64,000 bases of DNA from SZAS-79 sp964599095 (GCA_964599095.1 CAZREB010000024.1:3828-67827); one strand, 5' to 3'; counted from the stretch's first letter, positions 44,207-54,648 are shown. The notes: a model not told the origin generated them from the letters alone. A program made the numbers and translations.

Positions 44207-44623
44207 CTATTTCACCACCGGCAGCCCGGCCTGCTGCCACGCCGGAAACCCGCCCGAGAGGTTGAGCACTCTTGCGTAGCCTTTGGCGCGCAGGATGGCC
44301 GCCGCCTTGGACGAGCGGTCGCCGCTGGCGCAAACGACGATCACCGGCTTGGACTTGTGCTTGTCGAATTCGCCGGCACGCGCTTCGATGCTGCCGAGCG
44401 GCAGGTTCTTGGCCCCGAGCACATGGCCGCCGGCGAACTCGGCCGGCTCGCGCACGTCGAGCACCAGCGCGTCCTCACGGTTGATCAGTTGCGTGGCCTC
44501 CAGGGTGCTGACCCACGGGCCGCCCGCACCGCGCCGCAGGTAAGGCCACAGAAGCATGCCGCCCGAAACGAACGCAACCGCAAACAGGAGGATGTTGTTC
44601 TTTACGAATTCCACGGAAATCAA
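44207..44623 (-). CDS. Membrane-anchored rhodanese-like protein
   Basis: A 138-residue protein with an N-terminal membrane helix (NNILLFAVAFVSGGMLLWPYL) and a rhodanese domain. The active-site loop VVCASGDRSSKAA contains the catalytic Cys, so sulfurtransferase activity is possible. TTG 44623 has AAGGA five bases upstream and is preferred; GTG 44614 is an alternative. On the minus strand a TATAAT lies at 44683-44678 in the 114-base gap to divergent gpmA, but no matching -35 was seen. Confidence 0.9.
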   Translation of the reverse strand: MISVEFVKNNILLFAVAFVSGGMLLWPYLRRGAGGPWVSTLEATQLINREDALVLDVREPAEFAGGHVLGAKNLPLGSIEARAGEFDKHKSKPVIVVCASGDRSSKAAAILRAKGYARVLNLSGGFPAWQQAGLPVVK

Positions 44624-44737
44624 GGGCGTCCTTGGCTGGCTTTCGATGAATCGGCGCCGCTGGGGCGAAGGGCCCCTATTATAGAATACGCAGGATGGGA
44701 TCCGTTCCCCGCCCGCCAACCCTGCCCACCTGTGTCC

Positions 44738-45487
44738 ATGTACAAACTCGTTCTCCTGCGCCACGGCGAATCGGACTGGAACCGTGAAAACCGCTTTACC
44801 GGCTGGACCGACGTCGACCTGTCCGGAAAGGGCGTGGAGGAGGCGCGCGCAGGCGGCAGGCTGCTCAAGGCCGAAGGCTACGACTTCGACCTTGCATTCA
44901 CTTCGGTGCTGCGCAGGGCGATCAAGACGCTGTGGCTCGCGCTCGAGGAAATGGACCGGATGTGGATCCCGGTCGAGCACAGCTGGCGCCTGAACGAGCG
45001 TCATTACGGCGCCCTCCAGGGGCTCAACAAGGCCGAGACCGCGGCCAGGTTCGGGGAAGACCAGGTGCTGGTCTGGCGCCGCAGCTACGACACGCCGCCG
45101 CCCGCCCTCGAAAAGGGCGACCCGCGCTTTCCCGGCGGCGACCCGCGCTATGCCGGCCTCTCCGAATCCGAGTTGCCGCTCACCGAATGCCTCAGGGACA
45201 CGGTTGCGCGCGTGATGCCCTTCTGGAACGGCTCGATCGCGCCGGCGGTCCGCAGCGGCAGGCGCGTGATCGTCGCCGCACACGGCAACTCGCTGCGCGC
45301 GCTGGTCAAGTATCTCGACAATGTGTCGGACAAGGACATCGTCGGGCTCAACATCCCCACCGGAGTTCCGCTGGTCTACGAGCTCGATGCCGCGCTGAAG
45401 CCGCTGCGCCATTTCTACCTCGGCGACCAGGCGGAGATCGAGCAGCGTATAGCGGCAGTGTCGAGCCAGGGGAAGGCCAAGGCCTGA
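44738..45487 (+). CDS. gpmA: 2,3-bisphosphoglycerate-dependent phosphoglycerate mutase
   Basis: A 249-residue glycolytic/gluconeogenic enzyme interconverting 3- and 2-phosphoglycerate. The phospho-acceptor His9 is in LVLLRHGESDWN, followed by RFTGWTDVDLSGKG and the RHYGALQGLNKAE region (here ERHYGALQ). Another active-site His is in IVAAHGNSLRAL. The ATG at 44738 gives the canonical N-terminus MYKLVLLRHGES. The envC-like gene follows 38 bases later. Confidence 0.97.
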   Translation: MYKLVLLRHGESDWNRENRFTGWTDVDLSGKGVEEARAGGRLLKAEGYDFDLAFTSVLRRAIKTLWLALEEMDRMWIPVEHSWRLNERHYGALQGLNKAETAARFGEDQVLVWRRSYDTPPPALEKGDPRFPGGDPRYAGLSESELPLTECLRDTVARVMPFWNGSIAPAVRSGRRVIVAAHGNSLRALVKYLDNVSDKDIVGLNIPTGVPLVYELDAALKPLRHFYLGDQAEIEQRIAAVSSQGKAKA

Positions 45488-45525
45488 TCGCCCGATGGGC
45501 AGGAGCCGCGGCACGTGAAAGGCGC

Positions 45526-46731
45526 GTGACAGTGGCGGGAGCCCGGTTCGCGCCTGCCGTCCTGGCCGCGGCCCTGTGCTGGAGCGTGCTGTCCGTGGCC
45601 GCGTCGCGCGAGGCCGACGACCTCAAGGCATTGCGCAACCGGATCGATGCGCTCGAGGCCGAGCTCGACCGGAAGGAGGCGACCCGGCGCGAATCGCGCG
45701 ACGCGCTGCGCGAATCGGAGCGCGCAATCTCGGACGCAAACCGCGAGCTTGGCGCGCTCGAAGCCGAGAGCCATGCCGCGCAGGAGGAGCTCAGGGCATT
45801 GGCCGAGCGCCGCCGCGCGCTGGGCGAAGGTCTGCAAAAACAGCAGGCGGCGATCGCGCGCATGCTTGCATCCCGCCACTCCGCAGGGCCGCCGGACGTG
45901 CTCCGGGTGGCCCTGTCCGGGAGCGACCCGAACGACGCAGCGCGCCACCTCTATTACCTCGGGATCGTTTCGCGCGCCGCGGCCAAGCTGCTGGACCAGT
46001 ACCGGGCCGATGCCGGCGAACTCGAAAGAGTCACGCAGGAGGCGGCCGTGAAGACCGCTCGCCTCGAGGCGATCGAGGCCGGCAAGCGTACCGAAAGGCA
46101 GAAAATCCAGGCCGAGTCGCGCGAGCGCAAGCGCGTGCTCGACCGGCTGGCCGGCGACATCCGTGCCGGCCGCAGGGAGATCAAGGCGCTGCTGGCCGAC
46201 GAATCGCGCCTCGCCCGGCTGGTCGAGGAAATCGGCAAAGTCCTCACCGCCAAGCCGGGGGCCGGCTACGCGCGCCGCGGCGCCACGCGTTCGGACCAGG
46301 GGCCGGACGCCGGCGACCAACGCACCGAGGGACCGTTCTCGAGCCTGCGCGGCAAGCTGCGCCTGCCGGTGCGCGGGGAACTACTTGCCCGGTTCGGCAG
46401 TCCACGTATCGAAGGCGGCGGAAGTTCGAAAGGGGTTTTCATTCGCTCCGCCGAAGGCCAGCAGGTCCGCGCGGTGGCTGCGGGCCGGGTGGTCTTCGCG
46501 GACTGGATGCGCGGCTTCGGCAACCTCCTCATCGTGGACCACGGCGAAACCTACCTTTCGGTCTACGGAAACAACGAGGCGCTCTTGAAGCAACCGGGCG
46601 ACGCAGTGTCGGCCGGCGACCCGATTGCCACCGTCGGGAGCACGGGTGGCAGCAGCGAAACGGGCTTATACTTTGAATTGCGGCACCAGGGAATTGCGTT
46701 CGACCCGTTGCGCTGGTCGAACCCCAGGTAG
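45526..46731 (+). CDS. envC: Murein hydrolase activator EnvC-like
   Basis: A 401-residue periplasmic protein with a signal segment at about 6-26, a long coiled coil (about 27-245) and a C-terminal LytM/M23 domain (about 300-400). The LytM zinc ligands are replaced: GVFIRSAEG stands where active enzymes have HxGxD, and YLSVYGNNE stands in place of the HxH. This is the degenerate EnvC form that activates AmiA/AmiB amidases under FtsEX control rather than cutting itself. The start is GTG 45526 or GTG 45532. It precedes a C-terminal processing protease gene, a common pair. Confidence 0.9.
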   Translation: MTVAGARFAPAVLAAALCWSVLSVAASREADDLKALRNRIDALEAELDRKEATRRESRDALRESERAISDANRELGALEAESHAAQEELRALAERRRALGEGLQKQQAAIARMLASRHSAGPPDVLRVALSGSDPNDAARHLYYLGIVSRAAAKLLDQYRADAGELERVTQEAAVKTARLEAIEAGKRTERQKIQAESRERKRVLDRLAGDIRAGRREIKALLADESRLARLVEEIGKVLTAKPGAGYARRGATRSDQGPDAGDQRTEGPFSSLRGKLRLPVRGELLARFGSPRIEGGGSSKGVFIRSAEGQQVRAVAAGRVVFADWMRGFGNLLIVDHGETYLSVYGNNEALLKQPGDAVSAGDPIATVGSTGGSSETGLYFELRHQGIAFDPLRWSNPR

Positions 46732-46754
46732 GGCCGTATCCAGGAGCGAAAGAC

Positions 46755-48203
<1,449 letters not shown>

Positions 48204-48218
48204 GAGCGGCAGACGGCT

Positions 48219-48965
48219 TTGCATGACGCGCAGCTCCTGCGCTACAGCCGGCACATCCTGCTCGATGAATTCGGCGTCGAGGCGCAGCAACGCCTTTTCT
48301 CCACCCATGTCCTGATCGTCGGCGCCGGCGGCCTCGGCTGTCCGGCAGCGTTGTATCTCGCCGCCTGCGGTGTTGGCCGGATCACGATCGCCGACGGCGA
48401 CAACGTCGACGCCACCAACCTGCAGCGGCAGATCCTCTATCGCGACAAGTCGGTCGGCGCGTCCAAGGTCGCGTCGGCTCGGGAAGCCCTGCGCGAAGTG
48501 AATCCCGAAGTCGAAGTCATCACACTTGGCGAACGCCTCGAAAGCGATTCCATCGACCGCGCCGTCGCCTCCGCCGACGTCGTTCTCGATTGCACCGACA
48601 ACTTCGCCACACGCCACGCGCTCAATCGCGCGTGCGTGAAGCATCGCAGGCCGCTGGTGTCCGGCGCCGCGATCCGCTTCGACGGCCAGCTCGCGGTGTT
48701 CGACCTGCGCCGCGAGGATTCGCCGTGCTACTCGTGCCTGTTTCCCGAGGATGTAAACGCAGAAGACGTAGCCTGCGCGGTCATGGGCGTGTTTTCGCCG
48801 CTCACCGGCGTGATCGGCACGCTCCAGGCCGCCGAGGCGATCAAGCTCGCCTGCGCGATCGGCGCATCGCTCGCCGGGCGCCTGCAGATGTTCGATGCGC
48901 TCGAAGGCGAATGGCGCACGGTGCGGGTGCCGAAGGACCCGGACTGCCCTGCCTGCGGGCGGTAG
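48219..48965 (+). CDS. ThiF/MoeB family adenylyltransferase
   Basis: A 248-residue E1-like enzyme that adenylates the C-terminus of a small ubiquitin-like sulfur carrier (ThiS or MoaD). The ATP loop VGAGGLGCPAALYLAACGVG, VDATNLQRQILY and two zinc-binding cysteine pairs (CYSC and CPAC) are present. The start is TTG 48219 (reads HDAQLLRYSRHILL), since the nearby ATG is out of frame. Whether it serves thiamine or molybdopterin synthesis cannot be decided from context. Confidence 0.92.
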   Translation: MHDAQLLRYSRHILLDEFGVEAQQRLFSTHVLIVGAGGLGCPAALYLAACGVGRITIADGDNVDATNLQRQILYRDKSVGASKVASAREALREVNPEVEVITLGERLESDSIDRAVASADVVLDCTDNFATRHALNRACVKHRRPLVSGAAIRFDGQLAVFDLRREDSPCYSCLFPEDVNAEDVACAVMGVFSPLTGVIGTLQAAEAIKLACAIGASLAGRLQMFDALEGEWRTVRVPKDPDCPACGR

Positions 48966-48995
48966 ACATGCCGTCTCCGGCAACCCGGCCGGCGA

Positions 48996-49589
48996 CTAGC
49001 CGATATACCGCCAGTGGCTGGCGAGCGACTCGGAAGGCTTCTTCGCGAAACCGCTGTGCGCGTACGCGTGCAGGCAGCCGATTGCGTAGCGGGTAAGCGC
49101 CGCCGCATGCGCAGCCGGGTCGGCGCCTGCGCCGCCCGCGCCCTCGTCCTGCGCAACGGCTAGCTTGAGCGACTGCTTCAGCGTGGCCTCGAAGCGGTCG
49201 AAGAACTGGTTCATCCTCACCTGCAGGCGCTCGTGCTCGCCGACCAGCGCCTCGCCGGTCAGCACTCGCACCATGCCCGGGTTGGTCTCGCCGAACGCGA
49301 GCAGCGTTTCGACCAGCCTCGGCGCCTGGCGGCGCACGTCGGTTTCCTCCTCCGCGATCCGGTTGGCGAGCGAGAAGATCGAGCTCTCGATGAACTCGAT
49401 CAACCCCTCGTACATCTGCGCCTTCGAAGCGAAGTGGCGGTAGAGCGCCGCCTCGGAAACGTCGAGCTTCTCGGCCAAGAGCGCGGTGGTGATCTTCTCC
49501 CAGCGCGGCGACTCGAGGATCCCGGCGAGCGCCTTGAGGATCTCCAGGCGCCGTTCGCCTTTCTTGCGTTCGCTTTTCTCGCGCGGCAT
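48996..49589 (-). CDS. slmA: Nucleoid occlusion factor SlmA (TetR family)
   Basis: A 197-residue TetR-fold protein that binds DNA and blocks FtsZ assembly over the nucleoid. The helix-turn-helix is ITTALLAEKLDVSEAALYRHF at about 34-54, and the next stretch FASKAQMYEGLIEFIESSIF is characteristic of SlmA. ATG 49589 gives the usual MPREKSERKKGERR start. Its place beside the HAD and argB genes is the standard betaproteobacterial one. Confidence 0.92.
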   Translation of the reverse strand: MPREKSERKKGERRLEILKALAGILESPRWEKITTALLAEKLDVSEAALYRHFASKAQMYEGLIEFIESSIFSLANRIAEEETDVRRQAPRLVETLLAFGETNPGMVRVLTGEALVGEHERLQVRMNQFFDRFEATLKQSLKLAVAQDEGAGGAGADPAAHAAALTRYAIGCLHAYAHSGFAKKPSESLASHWRYIG

Positions 49590-49627
49590 TTCCGGGGGAA
49601 GTGGGGGGTGGACGCGGGATTGTATCG

Positions 49628-50317
49628 CTAGTTCGAAGCGAGGGGCATTTGCCAGCGCGCGTTGCGAAACACGTGGCGCGGCAGCTCGAGCACCGACGCG
49701 ATCCTGAGGTCCACGTAGCGCGGCTTGGAAACGCCGCCCGAAACCCAGACGGTGGCGATGCCCAGCTGCTTGGCGGCACGCAGGTTCTCGAGCATGTCGT
49801 CGACGAACACGCAGCGGTGCGGGTCCAGCTTGTGCGCGCGCATCAGCACATGAAACCCCGCGGAAGAAGGCTTCGGCCGGTAGCGCGTGCTCTCGATCGA
49901 GTACACCGCGTCGAAATGGCGCCGGATGCCCATGGCGCGCAGCACCTGCTCGACGTAATGGCGCGGTGCGTTCGAGAAGACCAGCTTGGTGCCGCCGAGG
50001 CGCTCGAGCGCATGGCGAAGCGCATTCTCGTGCACCAGCATGTCGCCCAGCTCCGGGAACTGGTGCGTGGCATTGAGGAACTCGCGCGGGTCGGTGCCGT
50101 GGTGGCGCATCAGGCCCGAGAGCGTGGTGCCGTATTTCGCCCAGAACCCGGCGCGGATCGCGTTCGCGCCCTCGTCGTCGACGCCGAATTTCTGCTTGAT
50201 GTAGTCGTTGATCTGCACATGCATCGACGGGAAGATGTGCGGACGCGCGTCGTGCAGCGTGTTGTCGAGGTCGAAGATCCACACCCGCCGCGACGCGGGC
50301 ACGCGGGCAATGCGCAT
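49628..50317 (-). CDS. HAD-superfamily pyrimidine 5'-nucleotidase-like hydrolase
   Basis: A 229-residue HAD phosphatase. Motif I is WIFDLDNTLHDA (catalytic Asp pair), motif II is LVFSNA, motif III includes KPSSAGF, and motif IV is CVFVDDMLENLRAA. The cap region (HVQINDYIKQKFGV and HHGTDPREFL) fits the SDT1-like pyrimidine 5'-nucleotidase group. The substrate is inferred from that group. It lies between argB and slmA. Confidence 0.9.
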   Translation of the reverse strand: MRIARVPASRRVWIFDLDNTLHDARPHIFPSMHVQINDYIKQKFGVDDEGANAIRAGFWAKYGTTLSGLMRHHGTDPREFLNATHQFPELGDMLVHENALRHALERLGGTKLVFSNAPRHYVEQVLRAMGIRRHFDAVYSIESTRYRPKPSSAGFHVLMRAHKLDPHRCVFVDDMLENLRAAKQLGIATVWVSGGVSKPRYVDLRIASVLELPRHVFRNARWQMPLASN

Positions 50318-50330
50318 TACACGATAGTCT

Positions 50331-51248
50331 TCACTTCGAGCGGATCAGCGTGCCCACGCCCTGGTCGGTCAGCACCTCGAGCAGCAGCGCATGCGGAACG
50401 CGCCCGTCGATGATGTGCACCGTCTTGACCCCGCTCCTCGCGGCCTCGAGCGCCGACGAGATCTTCGGCAGCATCCCGCCGGAAAGCGCGCCGCTGGCGA
50501 CCATGTCGTCGATCTGCCGCGGCGTGACCCCGGTGAGGAGCTTGCCTTTTTCGTCCAGCACGCCCGGCGTGTTGGTCAGCAGCACGAGCTTTTCCGCGTG
50601 CAGGACCTCGGCGAGCTTGCCGGCCACCAGGTCCGCGTTGATGTTGTAGCTCTCGCCGTCGTGCCCGATGCCGATCGGCGCGACCACCGGGATGAAGCCC
50701 CCGGCCTCGAGCGCGGTGATCACCGACGGATCGATCGACTCGATCTTGCCCACCTGCCCGATGTCGAGCAGCTCGTCCGGCTTGTCCTTCGAGGGCATCA
50801 TCAGCTTCTGCGCGCGGATGAACGCGCCGTCCTGCCCGGTGAGCCCGACCGCCTTGCCGCCGGCCTTGTTGATCAGCGTGACGATGTCCTTGTTGACCGC
50901 GCCGCCGAGCACCATCTCGACCACGTCCATGGTCGCCGCATCGGTCACGCGCATGCCCTGCACGAACTCGCTCTTGATGCCGAGTTCCTTCAGCATCTTC
51001 TCGATCTGCGGGCCGCCGCCGTGGACCACCACCGGGTTCATGCCGACGAGCTTCAACAGCACGACGTCGCGCGCGAAGTCGGCCTGCAGCGCGGCGTCCA
51101 CCATCGCGTTGCCGCCGAACTTGACGACGATCGTCTTGCCGTGGAACCGGCGGATGTAGGGCAGCGCCTCGGCGAGGATGCGCGCGCTTTCGGGCGTCCG
51201 GGTATTCGGTGCCGAATTGTCCTTGGTGTTCACGTCGTTTTCAGCCAT
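50331..51248 (-). CDS. argB: Acetylglutamate kinase
   Basis: A 305-residue amino acid kinase for the second step of arginine synthesis. It has the phosphate loop VVKFGGNAMVD, the acetylglutamate-binding VVHGGGPQIEKMLKELGI, and the ATP-site stretch NINADLVAGKLAEVLHAEKL. Near the end is GGMLPKISSALEAARSGVKT. The normal N-terminal extension of long-form ArgB is present. The HAD gene follows 13 bases downstream. Confidence 0.97.
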   Translation of the reverse strand: MAENDVNTKDNSAPNTRTPESARILAEALPYIRRFHGKTIVVKFGGNAMVDAALQADFARDVVLLKLVGMNPVVVHGGGPQIEKMLKELGIKSEFVQGMRVTDAATMDVVEMVLGGAVNKDIVTLINKAGGKAVGLTGQDGAFIRAQKLMMPSKDKPDELLDIGQVGKIESIDPSVITALEAGGFIPVVAPIGIGHDGESYNINADLVAGKLAEVLHAEKLVLLTNTPGVLDEKGKLLTGVTPRQIDDMVASGALSGGMLPKISSALEAARSGVKTVHIIDGRVPHALLLEVLTDQGVGTLIRSK

Positions 51249-51271
51249 GGCGCCGCGATTCTAAGGGAAAG

Positions 51272-51307
51272 CAAAGGAAAAGGGGCCGGCGCCTTCGCGC
51301 CGGCCCC
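51272..51307 (-). terminator. Rho-independent terminator after hsp20
   Basis: Perfect 11-base-pair stem GGGGCCGGCGC/GCGCCGGCCCC at 51282-51307 with a four-base loop. On the minus strand it is followed by TTTTCCTTT. It separates hsp20 from argB, so hsp20 is probably a single-gene unit. Confidence 0.85.
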
Positions 51308-51366
51308 GATGTCCGGTCCGAACCCGGGTCAGGCCGCAACTCGTACGAGCAACGGCCGGGCCGCGA

Positions 51367-51804
51367 CTACTGGATCGAGATCTGCTTGCGCTGCGCGGCC
51401 GCCTTCTTCGGCAGCGTCAGCTCGAGCACGCCGTCGGTGAACTTCGCCTGCGCGGTCGCGTCGTCGATCTCCTGCGGCAGGGTGAAGCTGCGGCTGACCT
51501 TGCCGTAGACGCGCTCGCTGTGCAGTACGCGCTCGCCTTCCTTGGCGTCCTTCTCGCGCTTGATCTCGGCCGACAGCGTGACCTGCGCGCCGTCGATCGT
51601 CAGCTGGATGTCTTCCTTCTTGACGCCCGGCATTTCGGCATGCACGAGGTAGCCGCCGTCATTCTCGGTGACTTCCACCCGGATGCGGGCCACCTGCTCG
51701 CGCGCCTCGTTGTACATCGGACGCACCAGGAACCCCTTGAACAGGTCATCGACCAGGTCGCCGAAGTAGTCGGCACGCGGGTCGAAGCGAGTAACGTTTA
51801 CCAT
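51367..51804 (-). CDS. Hsp20/alpha-crystallin family small heat-shock protein
   Basis: A 145-residue holdase chaperone. The alpha-crystallin domain spans about residues 40-135 (VEVTENDGGYLVHAEMPGVK to SRSFTLPQEIDDATAQAKFT), and the GVLELTLPK strand is at the end. The ATG at 51804 has AAGGAG seven bases upstream. A sigma-32-type promoter lies about 52-80 bases before the start and a strong terminator follows, so heat-shock control is well supported. Confidence 0.95.
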   Translation of the reverse strand: MVNVTRFDPRADYFGDLVDDLFKGFLVRPMYNEAREQVARIRVEVTENDGGYLVHAEMPGVKKEDIQLTIDGAQVTLSAEIKREKDAKEGERVLHSERVYGKVSRSFTLPQEIDDATAQAKFTDGVLELTLPKKAAAQRKQISIQ

Positions 51805-51855
51805 GATCGATCTCCTTTCCTCACAGTGAGCGGGGCGGGTTGCCCCGTTCCCCGC

Positions 51856-51884
51856 ACATGGGGTCCGGATTCCGCGGTTTCAAC
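51856..51884 (-). promoter_or_regulatory. Sigma-32 (RpoH) type promoter of hsp20
   Basis: On the minus strand the -35 region reads GGTTGAAAC (51885-51877) and the -10 region reads CCCCATGT (51863-51856), with 14 bases between TTGAAA and CCCCAT. This closely follows the RpoH consensus CTTGAAA-N11-16-CCCCATNT. It lies between hslU and hsp20 and would give a 5' leader of about 45 bases. Confidence 0.82.
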
Positions 51885-51902
51885 CCCCGGGCAGGCGGCC
51901 GG

Positions 51903-53240
51903 TCAGAGGACGTAGCGGGCGAGGTCCTCGTTCTTCGACAGCTCGGCCAGCCGGGCGTCCACATAGGCGGCATCGATCACGACCTCTTCCGGGCCGTGCC
52001 TGCCGGCCTCGAACGAGATGTCTTCCAGCAGCTTTTCCAGCACGGTGTACAGGCGCCGCGCACCGATGTTCTCGGTCTGCTCGTTCACGGCAAAGGCTAT
52101 CTCGGCCAGCCTGCGGATCGCCTCCGGCTTGAACTCGACCTTTACCGACTCCGTGCCGAGCAGCGCCTCGTACTGGCGCGTCAGGCACGCGTCGGTGCCG
52201 GTCAGGATCTTCTCGAAATCCCCGACCGAGAGCGAATCGAGTTCCACCCGGATCGGGAAGCGCCCCTGCAACTCCGGGATCAGGTCCGACGGCTTGGCAA
52301 AGTGGAAAGCGCCGCTTGCGATGAACAGGACATGGTCGGTCTTCACCATGCCGTACTTGGTCGACACCGTGGTGCCTTCGACCAGCGGCAGCAGGTCCCT
52401 CTGCACGCCCTGGCGCGAGACGTCCGCGCCGGAGACCTCCGAGCGGCTTGCGATCTTGTCGATCTCGTCGAGGAACACGATGCCGTTCTGCTCGACGTTC
52501 GCGAGCGCCTTCGTCTTCAGGTCCTCGTCCGACACCAGGCGCGCGGCCTCCTCGTCGGTGACCAGGTTCAGCGCCTCGCGGATCTTCATCTTGCGCGTCT
52601 TGCGCCGGCCGGCGCCCAGGTTCTGGAACATGCCCTGGATCTGCGACGTAAGTTCTTCCATGCCCGGCGGCGCCATGATCTCCATCTGCGGCTGCGTGGC
52701 GGCAACCTCGATCTCGATTTCCTTTGCGTCGAGCTCGCCCTCGCGCAATTTCTTCCTGAATTTCTGGCGCGTCGGGTTGTCGCTGCCCGCAGCGTCGTTG
52801 CTCGCGGCGAACCCGACTTCCCGCGCCGGCGGCAGCAGCACGTCGAGGATCCTCTCCTCCGCGGCGTCCTGCGCGAGGCTGCGGACCCGCCGCATCGCCT
52901 GCTCGCGCGCCCCCTTGATCGCGATCTCGACGAGGTCGCGCACGATCGTGTCCACGTCGCGCCCGACGTAGCCGACCTCGGTGAACTTGGTCGCCTCGAC
53001 CTTGATGAAAGGCGCGTCGGCCAGCCGCGCAAGACGCCTAGCGATCTCGGTCTTGCCCACGCCGGTCGGGCCGATCATCAGGATGTTCTTCGGCGTGATC
53101 TCCTGGCGCAGCGGCTCGGCGACCTGCTGGCGGCGCCACCGGTTGCGCAACGCGATTGCAACCGCGCGCTTCGCGCGGTCCTGCCCGACGATATGCTTAT
53201 CCAGCTCGTGGACGATTTCCTGCGGTGTCATGCTGCTCAT
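51903..53240 (-). CDS. hslU: ATP-dependent protease ATPase subunit HslU
   Basis: A 445-residue AAA+ unfoldase that feeds the HslV peptidase. It has Walker A GPTGVGKTEIARRLA, the pore motif region VGYVGRDVDTIVRDL, Walker B IVFLDEIDKIA and the sensor-2 arginine region near GARRLYTVLE. The C-terminus ends DLARYVL, the tail that inserts into HslV. It is 12 bases downstream of hslV. Confidence 0.98.
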   Translation of the reverse strand: MSSMTPQEIVHELDKHIVGQDRAKRAVAIALRNRWRRQQVAEPLRQEITPKNILMIGPTGVGKTEIARRLARLADAPFIKVEATKFTEVGYVGRDVDTIVRDLVEIAIKGAREQAMRRVRSLAQDAAEERILDVLLPPAREVGFAASNDAAGSDNPTRQKFRKKLREGELDAKEIEIEVAATQPQMEIMAPPGMEELTSQIQGMFQNLGAGRRKTRKMKIREALNLVTDEEAARLVSDEDLKTKALANVEQNGIVFLDEIDKIASRSEVSGADVSRQGVQRDLLPLVEGTTVSTKYGMVKTDHVLFIASGAFHFAKPSDLIPELQGRFPIRVELDSLSVGDFEKILTGTDACLTRQYEALLGTESVKVEFKPEAIRRLAEIAFAVNEQTENIGARRLYTVLEKLLEDISFEAGRHGPEEVVIDAAYVDARLAELSKNEDLARYVL

Positions 53241-53252
53241 CTTTGTTCCAAT

Positions 53253-53789
53253 CTATTCCAGGACCTCGATCACGCGCTGGTGGTTCGTGTAGATGCACAG
53301 GTCGGCGGCAATCGAGAGCGACTTCTCCACGATGTCGCGCGCACCAAGCCCGGTGTTCTCGAGCAGCCCTCGTGCGGCTGCCTGCGCATAGGCCCCGCCG
53401 GAGCCGATCGCCACGATCCCGAATTCGGGCTCCAGCACGTCGCCCTGCCCGGTGATCACCAGCGAGTTGTCGCGATCGGCTACCGCCAGCATCGCTTCGA
53501 GCCTGCGCAGCATGCGGTCGGTGCGCCAGTCCTTGGCGAGTTCCACCGCCGAGCGCATCAGGTTGCCCTGGTGCTTTTCGAGCTTGGCCTCGAAGCGCTC
53601 GAACAGCGTAAACGCGTCCGCCGTTCCGCCGGCGAACCCCGCGATGATCCGATCGTGGTAGAGCCGGCGCACCTTGCGGGCGCCGCCCTTGATGACGATG
53701 TGCCCGAGCGTGACCTGGCCGTCGCCGCCGAGCGCCACCGTCTTGCCTCGCCGCACCGAAAGGATGGTCGTGCCGTGAAACTGTTCCAT
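53253..53789 (-). CDS. hslV: ATP-dependent protease subunit HslV
   Basis: A 178-residue proteasome-related Thr peptidase. The N-terminus MEQFHGTTILSVRRG has a short propeptide before the catalytic Thr, as in other betaproteobacteria. GGDGQVTLG, GFAGGTADAF and GSGGAYAQAAAR are diagnostic. No convincing sigma-32 promoter was found in the 109-base gap upstream. Confidence 0.98.
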   Translation of the reverse strand: MEQFHGTTILSVRRGKTVALGGDGQVTLGHIVIKGGARKVRRLYHDRIIAGFAGGTADAFTLFERFEAKLEKHQGNLMRSAVELAKDWRTDRMLRRLEAMLAVADRDNSLVITGQGDVLEPEFGIVAIGSGGAYAQAAARGLLENTGLGARDIVEKSLSIAADLCIYTNHQRVIEVLE

Positions 53790-53898
53790 GGGAAACACCG
53801 GGAAGTGGATGAGGGGTGGCGGTCGAAACACCCTGATCGGGGCAAGTTTGGGGCGCCCGGCGCGCATTGCAACCCCCTGCCCGACCGGTGGCGGCCAG

Positions 53899-54648
53899 TC
53901 AGCGTCTTGCCAACCCGGCAAACAGGATTCCTGTTGCGACCATCGCGCAGACGATCATCGGTCCCGAAGGCAGGTCGACCGCCGCCGAGACGGCCAGGCC
54001 GGCGCCGTAGCCCAGTACGCTGACAGCGTAGGCCTTCGGCAGGCGCCGGCGCGTCACATGAACGGTCGCCAGCGCCGGGAGAACCAGGGTGGCGAACACG
54101 AGGTACAGCCCAACTTCCTGCACCGAGGCGGTGACCGTGCACGCGAAAAGCACGTAGAACCCGATGCGGCCGATCTTTTCGCCAAGCGCGAACCAGAGCG
54201 CGGCAAGGGCGCCATAGACGAGCGCATCGACCGGCAGCCGCGCCGGGTTTACCCACAGGATCTGCCCCACCAGCAGGTCCTTCAGGTGCTCGCCGCCATG
54301 CGGATTGCGGGCCAGCAGCAGGATCGCGACGCTCGATGCGAGCACGAAGACCGCGCCGATGATCGCCTCCTGCACCTGCGGCCAGCGGCGCTCGGTCCAG
54401 GTCAGCAGCAAGGCCGCGCACAGCGCCGCCGACAGGGCTGCGGCCTGCATGGCCCAGCCCTGCGGCTCCCAACCGAGCATATCGGCGACGATCACGCCCA
54501 GGCCCGCGATCTGCGCGATCGCGAGGTCGATGAACACGATGCCGCGCCCGATGACCTGGATGCCCAGCGGCACGAGCGCGACCGTGACAAGCAGCCCCAC
54601 GATCATCGCCGGCCCGAGCAGCGCCAGGCTCGCGGCATCGAAATTCAT
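53899..54648 (-). CDS. Metal ABC transporter permease (ZnuB-like)
   Basis: A 249-residue inner-membrane permease of the manganese/zinc/iron chelate type (ABC-3 family) with about seven to eight spans. Typical stretches are GRGIVFIDLAIAQIAGLGVI, near the start, and a later EVGLYLVFATLVLPALAT. It overlaps the binding-protein gene by four bases, so the two clearly form a pair. The matching ATPase gene is not found upstream, downstream or elsewhere in the window. Zinc is inferred from the ZnuA-like partner and the COG0523 GTPase in the same island. Confidence 0.88.
   Translation of the reverse strand: MNFDAASLALLGPAMIVGLLVTVALVPLGIQVIGRGIVFIDLAIAQIAGLGVIVADMLGWEPQGWAMQAAALSAALCAALLLTWTERRWPQVQEAIIGAVFVLASSVAILLLARNPHGGEHLKDLLVGQILWVNPARLPVDALVYGALAALWFALGEKIGRIGFYVLFACTVTASVQEVGLYLVFATLVLPALATVHVTRRRLPKAYAVSVLGYGAGLAVSAAVDLPSGPMIVCAMVATGILFAGLARR

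Noticed and set aside
44678..44683. TATAAT as the rhodanese promoter
   Set aside because: The -10 hexamer is perfect on the minus strand, but no -35-like sequence is found at 16-18 bases, so I did not list it as a promoter.
53790..53860. Sigma-32 promoter upstream of hslV
   Set aside because: A CTTGCC and a CCCCTCAT are present on the minus strand, but the spacing is about 24 bases, too long for RpoH, and the -10 is imperfect.
51840..54023. Plus-strand open frame of about 730 codons opposite hslU and hslV
   Set aside because: hslU and hslV are unmistakable on the minus strand; the opposite frame is a composition artefact.
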